NCBI GenBank assembly: GCA_003697105.1 | Contig: RFFQ01000065.1 | Coordinates: forward strand, 1-10,899 | Source of the DNA: Gemmatimonadota bacterium | Lineage (GTDB): Bacteria > 4572-55 > J002 | Direction of reading: 5' to 3' | DNA: 10,899 bases | Part shown: piece after piece, positions 6,927 to 10,899 of the stretch | How the letters are laid out: every line of letters starts with the position of its first letter | Position numbering within the stretch: the first letter of the stretch is position 1 | Made by a program: the position numbers and the translations under genes | The notes under the pieces: generated by a model | What the model was told of the DNA's origin: nothing | Database searches by the model: none | The model's input: the letters and a program-made list of their open reading frames with translations, nothing else

Positions 6927-7877
6927 TCAAGGGTGAATTAACTGTTTTGCATTTTGGTGGTAGATACGATCATAAACGTTCGCCGGTAAATCCAGTGAAT
7001 CCAAAAACGATTTTAATCCAAGTTGATAATTATCCGTGCCATATAACAATTTGGTCGCATATCGGATTAAAAATGTTCGCGCAAACGTCGGATCGCGGGT
7101 TAGGGCATAATACCCACTCCCTCCCGATAAATCGGCATAAAGATTATCATAGGTTGTTAATAGATAGCAAATAATGCCCTCTTGATCAATATGTCCCGTT
7201 GGATATTGGACATCCTTTGGCACGTCCTTACTGATATTTTTCCAAAAAAAAGGTCCGTGCCCGATGAATTTTATATCCGGGTACTGTTGTAATGCCCGTT
7301 CCAAGGTCTCAAAATCCATCAAATAGCCAGAAAAGTGATACTGTAATTCTTTATATTTTTTCCGGAGTACCGGGATGCCGTTACAGAGCCATCGTGCTGT
7401 TTTTGCCGGAATCCCTCCTAACTTGTGAGTGCGGAAACATTTGGCTAACACCTGATCAAAACGGTGTTCTGCCTGAAACGAAAATCCCTGATGACCTTCC
7501 TCCATGTGAAAAATCAAGGGTAATTTTAATTGATGGATACATTCCAGCAGGGGCTGAAGTTGCGGGGAATCCCAACGGACATTTGCTTTGAGTTCGCCAC
7601 AGCCTCGGATCCCTTTGTGATAGTACTCCTGAAATCGTTCCACCGCATCAGGACGGTTAGGGTCTGGGGCGTAAAAAGGAACAATGCGATCCGGGTATTT
7701 TTGATACGCTTCTAACACCGGTTCAACCGGAAAAGGATGATAATTCCATTTAATGTGATTTCCCACTTCTTCCCACGTGAGGAGCCAACATTTATCCAGA
7801 TGATAGGTATCGAGATACTCAATAAGGGTTTCTGCTGTAATGCCGTTTAAGCCTAAATGCAGATGGGAATCGATCAT
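6927..7877 (-). CDS. Amidohydrolase-family metal-dependent hydrolase
   Basis: 316 residues from ATG at 7877, three bases after the upstream stop codon; there is no Shine-Dalgarno site, so translational coupling is likely. The TIM-barrel amidohydrolase (Amidohydro_2/ACMSD-like) layout is complete. The N-terminal HxH metal pair is SHLH (H5, H7), an acidic GCGELK gives E95, FHMEE gives H124, FIGHGPFF gives H207 and YGTDN gives D282. These are the expected metal and catalytic positions, so the enzyme is probably active, with one metal. Family members hydrolyse or decarboxylate small carboxylates, lactones and amides. Which of these applies cannot be read. Its place between a glycosyltransferase and a YfhO-like protein suggests work on a sugar or a precursor, for example removal of an acyl group. 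No signal peptide is seen, so it is cytoplasmic. The next gene follows after 38 bases. Confidence 0.88.
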   Translation of the reverse strand: MIDSHLHLGLNGITAETLIEYLDTYHLDKCWLLTWEEVGNHIKWNYHPFPVEPVLEAYQKYPDRIVPFYAPDPNRPDAVERFQEYYHKGIRGCGELKANVRWDSPQLQPLLECIHQLKLPLIFHMEEGHQGFSFQAEHRFDQVLAKCFRTHKLGGIPAKTARWLCNGIPVLRKKYKELQYHFSGYLMDFETLERALQQYPDIKFIGHGPFFWKNISKDVPKDVQYPTGHIDQEGIICYLLTTYDNLYADLSGGSGYYALTRDPTFARTFLIRYATKLLYGTDNYQLGLKSFLDSLDLPANVYDRIYHQNAKQLIHP

Positions 7878-7880
7878 AGT

Positions 7881-8870
7881 TTATTGAATTAAGTGTTCCT
7901 CAAGGGCTTGCTGCTTCATGCCTTGACATTTATAAAAATGGATAATAGAACGATACCACAAAAATAGCAAGGGTCGAGGAAATAACCGTTCTGCCAACGG
8001 CAAACTGGTTCTGAAAACCGAATGAATGATTGGATTCTGGATTCCATAACGCGAGATCAGATTACCAATGCGGCGCTGAAATGATGGTTTGGCATCGGGT
8101 AAAGGCATCACCCGATCAATTTGTAAATCTTCTGCTAATTCCGGTAATTTTAGATAACACAATACCGCAGATTTTCCAGCAGAAATCGTGCGCTCACAAT
8201 ATCGTTTCAAGGTTGGGTTATAATAATGATAGGATTGGGCTTGAGGGCTGTAGTAAAAGCGGGTTTTTAATTCGCGGTATAGCCGAAATCCAATTGCTAA
8301 ATCTTCATTTCCGTAAATTCCTTTACCAAAACTTTCATCATCAAACCCTCCAACCTTCCAAAACGACTCTCGACTCACGGAAATATTCCCTCCTTGGAAA
8401 TACCAGTACGGTTTTGCCGTATCAATCCGACCAGCTTTCTTCGGAAAAATTTGCTGATTGCCCCCATGATCGATAAAATCAATAAAACGTCCGGTTGCAT
8501 AATGTGCCGGAATCTGCTTATGCCCTAAAACCACACAATTTGTATCGGATTGGTGATAGTACCAATGTCCAGAAACAAGGCTCGGTGAGACCTCCATATC
8601 ATCATCTAAAAAGAGCAATGCCTGACCAGAAGCTTCTCTGGCACCCGCATTTCGGGAATACGGATACCCCCGATTTTCGTGACGTTCATAGATGAATCGG
8701 CATGGCATTTCGACCGAATTGAGATAATCGTTGGTATCGGTATCCGAACCGTCATCGGAGACAATGACTTCATACCGGTCAGCCGGAAAATCTTGGTGAG
8801 ATAAAGATTCCAAACACAGTTTCAGTATATCTAACCGGTTATAAGTAGTAATGATAACCGAAACATCCAT
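7881..8870 (-). CDS. GT2 family glycosyltransferase
   Basis: 329 residues from ATG at 8870, with GGGAG seven bases upstream as a good ribosome binding site. GT-A fold inverting transferase. MDVSVIITTYNR is the first strand and DDGSD (39-43) binds the nucleotide. FLDDDME (87-93) holds the DxD-type metal-binding acids, and YFQGGNISVSRE (157-168) is an acceptor-side segment. GNEDLAIGFRL (187-197) holds the likely catalytic acid, followed by SYHYYNP, where a His commonly follows in this family. The C-terminal 100 residues are basic and end in aromatic-rich helices (LFLWYRSIIHFY), which suggests membrane association. The donor and linkage cannot be deduced. It starts four bases after the stop codon of the sialyltransferase-like gene and ends three bases before the amidohydrolase start, so the three are surely co-translated. 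Confidence 0.92.
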   Translation of the reverse strand: MDVSVIITTYNRLDILKLCLESLSHQDFPADRYEVIVSDDGSDTDTNDYLNSVEMPCRFIYERHENRGYPYSRNAGAREASGQALLFLDDDMEVSPSLVSGHWYYHQSDTNCVVLGHKQIPAHYATGRFIDFIDHGGNQQIFPKKAGRIDTAKPYWYFQGGNISVSRESFWKVGGFDDESFGKGIYGNEDLAIGFRLYRELKTRFYYSPQAQSYHYYNPTLKRYCERTISAGKSAVLCYLKLPELAEDLQIDRVMPLPDAKPSFQRRIGNLISRYGIQNPIIHSVFRTSLPLAERLFPRPLLFLWYRSIIHFYKCQGMKQQALEEHLIQ

Positions 8871-8874
8871 AATG

Positions 8875-9966
8875 TTACTCCCAAAACAGAACGGTTTCCG
8901 AAAATAATTCTTCCACGATAGGGATTATGCCCTGGTCGTGCGTCAAGGCTTCCGGAGCCATCTTAATAGCAGAGATGACTTGGGTTTGCGGTGAAAATAA
9001 CGACGCATACAACATCGTTGAGGAGAAAAGGGTGATCACATAATCAATTGATAACGCTTTTAAGAGAATTTCCACAGGTAGCCCCTTCAATTGTGAAATC
9101 AGTTTTATGGGGAATCCGGCGATATCATAGAAATATGTGTACTTTTCCGATGATTCCCGAGGGTGCGGTTTTAGGAAGAGGGTATCCACATGCAGTTCGT
9201 GTTGAATCCGTTGGACAATATTGGCGTAAATTGCTAACTCACGCTGTTCGGTAAGACCTCGATCCGCCGATAAGGGTTGGGTGAGCAGCAGCGCGGTTTT
9301 TCCGTCCACGGTCGGCAATGCTTCAAGGTGATCGATCCAAGTAGTAAGCTTAGTTGCTATTTTTTTTTGGATTAAGTTCCCCAGATCATGCACCGGCTTA
9401 TTGGGAAAAAAAGCCCACTTGCGAAATTTATCGGGATATACAACGTAACTGCTATCATTGATCTTATTTTTTCCTAACACATAATGGTAGCATGCTAGGC
9501 CATAATGAAACACCAGTTTATCAGTTAAAAAGCGCCCAATAACTTTATGGTAAGGTTCTTTTTTTATCCGTTGGATATAGGTACCTAACCCTTCTTCGAT
9601 AAAATAGGTTTTATCGGGTTCAATCCAGCGGTGAATGATTTGGTTATTTAACTGAGTGTCATTCGACCAGAATACAATCCGTTCGGTATCGGTATTTCGG
9701 CGTGTATAGGGGAAATTCTCTTTTAACTTTCTGGCATCACGAAGCCAATTCCAGTTTAAATATTTATTTCGTGGAAAAAGGATTTCTTCATGAATTTCAT
9801 CCCAATCGGATGTCGCAAATAGGGCTGGGTGGATATTTTTTTGGGGTCCCGTCAGAATGAGAATACAGGGTACCGACCGGCCGATGTCTGCTTTCCATTG
9901 ATCCGCAATCAGACTGGAAAAGATGATGTGCAAAGGTGTTGAGGCGATAAAAAAAAGTTCTGTCAT
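8875..9966 (-). CDS. Putative sialyltransferase (GT52/polysialyltransferase-like)
   Basis: 363 residues from ATG at 9966. GGAG lies ten bases upstream, overlapping the end of the flippase gene. The start FFIASTPLHIIFSSLIADQ is the typical first strand and helix of the GT-B bacterial sialyltransferases, which bind CMP-sialic acid. All three signature motifs are present in order. The D/E-D/E-G motif, with the catalytic base, is FIEEGLGTY with EEG at 124-126. The HP motif, which contacts CMP, is LFLKPHPRE with HP at 267-268. The SS/T motif is LFSSTMLYAS with SST at 315-317. Length and order fit GT52 and the related alpha-2,8-polysialyltransferases. The donor might instead be another CMP-nonulosonate such as legionaminic or pseudaminic acid. 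No CMP-sugar synthesis gene is visible here, so the donor pathway must lie elsewhere if the call holds. Confidence 0.82.
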   Translation of the reverse strand: MTELFFIASTPLHIIFSSLIADQWKADIGRSVPCILILTGPQKNIHPALFATSDWDEIHEEILFPRNKYLNWNWLRDARKLKENFPYTRRNTDTERIVFWSNDTQLNNQIIHRWIEPDKTYFIEEGLGTYIQRIKKEPYHKVIGRFLTDKLVFHYGLACYHYVLGKNKINDSSYVVYPDKFRKWAFFPNKPVHDLGNLIQKKIATKLTTWIDHLEALPTVDGKTALLLTQPLSADRGLTEQRELAIYANIVQRIQHELHVDTLFLKPHPRESSEKYTYFYDIAGFPIKLISQLKGLPVEILLKALSIDYVITLFSSTMLYASLFSPQTQVISAIKMAPEALTHDQGIIPIVEELFSETVLFWE

Positions 9967-9972
9967 TTCGCG

Positions 9973-10899
9973 TTATCTCCAGCGAACCCAAGTAGTAAAC
10001 GAGAACCGGTATTTCCATACCATTATCATGGAAAAAAGACCTAAAATGACAAGCTTAACGCTGTATTGCCATATCGGGGATTCCCATAAGGATGCTATTG
10101 GTAAGGTGACCCCATATACTAAAACGAGTATCAAAGTTGGTACGGCAAGCGTTAATAAAGATGTAGTATGCAACTGCAGAACATATTTACTGACCCCCCA
10201 ACCTCCCAGTGCCATAATTGCATATGAAATTACCGTGGTGTAAGCACTAGCTTCGTATCCAAACATCGGAATATAGATCGAATTTAAAAGGATATTGATG
10301 ATACCGGCACTAAGTGCAATTACAGAGGTCCAGATCGTTTTGTAGGCAAAACCTAAGTTTCGACCCCACACTTGCCACCAATATACAAAAATATGCCCAA
10401 ATACCACGATCGGAATCAGATGTAATGCGGTATGATAGGATGCCGCCGATATAATCTGTCCAATGAGTTCGCCAAATAACATTAAAAATAGCGCACAAAT
10501 TAAAACTAACCGCATCATTTTATCAACATCTAAATCCAGTTGGTGGTAAGATTTGGACTTCATGTATTCATAGTAATCGGGCGTCCATGCCGTTAGTAAT
10601 GCGGTCAGGAAGAGATTTAAGACAGTTCCGATATTGTAGGCAAAACTATATAATCCGGTTGCCGCAGAATCAATATAATTATTGATCATAATTCGGTCAA
10701 ACTGGGCTAAGATAATCCCACTCAGTTGATAGGGTACTAATGGTAATGAATATCTGAGAATATACCGGATATGGTGGCGGTTAAAGGCAACTGAAAAATA
10801 GGGTTTTACATAATAGACAATGGCACCACTTAGAATACCACCGATAATGATTTGCCCCCAAATTAGCCCTAGATACCGGTCTGTTTGTAACATCAAGAC
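9973..10899 (-). CDS. Wzx-type polysaccharide flippase, C-terminal part
   Basis: The frame is open to the right edge (VLMLQTDRYLG at the boundary), so the ATG at 10893 is internal and the N-terminal third is missing. The 308 residues seen compare with about 430-500 in full-length proteins. Wzx proteins of the MOP superfamily move lipid-linked oligosaccharide units from the inner to the outer face of the inner membrane. The recognisable core is SLPLVPYQLSG followed by AQFDRIMINNYID and GLYSFAYNIG, the usual start of the second half-bundle. The later FGYEASAYTTVISYA matches the GxxAxAxxT..S pattern. Roughly eight hydrophobic helices are visible and the C-terminus is basic (FTTWVRWR). It is upstream and six bases from the sialyltransferase-like gene, placing export first in the operon order seen here. 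Its specificity is unknown. Confidence 0.85.
   Translation of the reverse strand, partial: VLMLQTDRYLGLIWGQIIIGGILSGAIVYYVKPYFSVAFNRHHIRYILRYSLPLVPYQLSGIILAQFDRIMINNYIDSAATGLYSFAYNIGTVLNLFLTALLTAWTPDYYEYMKSKSYHQLDLDVDKMMRLVLICALFLMLFGELIGQIISAASYHTALHLIPIVVFGHIFVYWWQVWGRNLGFAYKTIWTSVIALSAGIINILLNSIYIPMFGYEASAYTTVISYAIMALGGWGVSKYVLQLHTTSLLTLAVPTLILVLVYGVTLPIASLWESPIWQYSVKLVILGLFSMIMVWKYRFSFTTWVRWR

Overview
The window is a one-directional stretch of a Gram-negative bacterial genome. Every gene I can support lies on the minus strand, so transcription runs from high to low coordinates. Base composition looks mid-range by eye. Shine-Dalgarno use is mixed: clear GGAG-type sites precede some genes, and others show none. 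An outer-membrane receptor-type protein indicates a Gram-negative envelope. The large YfhO-family protein and the general gene style fit an environmental, possibly uncultured lineage of the FCB/Calditrichota or deltaproteobacterial kind, but I cannot place it with confidence.

Region A (10899 down to 2488) is a tightly packed surface-polysaccharide cluster. In transcription order it holds: the C-terminal two-thirds of a Wzx-type flippase (cut by the window edge); a putative sialyltransferase of the GT52/polysialyltransferase kind carrying all three signature motifs; a GT2 glycosyltransferase; an amidohydrolase-fold metal-dependent hydrolase; an 847-residue YfhO-family GT-C-like membrane protein; a Gfo/Idh/MocA dehydrogenase resembling sugar-nucleotide dehydrogenases; and a second GT2 enzyme of the rhamnosyltransferase type. 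Gaps are 38 bases or less, or genes overlap, so this is probably one operon. The picture is cytoplasmic assembly of a lipid-linked oligosaccharide, export by the flippase, and possible further glycosylation on the outer face by the YfhO-like protein.

Region B (2487 to 2222) is a 266-base non-coding gap with three small hairpins and a 9-base tandem repeat. It interrupts the packing and may be a decayed dispersed repeat. Region C (2218 to 848) is a single ATP-grasp ligase of unknown substrate.

Region D (about 833 to 1) looks like a separate metal-homeostasis unit. It has a perfect 8+1+8 palindrome placed like an operator, a small His/Cys-rich membrane protein, and the secreted N-terminus of an outer-membrane receptor/porin-like protein cut by the left edge. 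I infer metal-regulated uptake, most likely zinc or copper. This unit and the sialyltransferase are the most interesting parts of the window. I saw no RNA genes, insertion sequences or CRISPR arrays.
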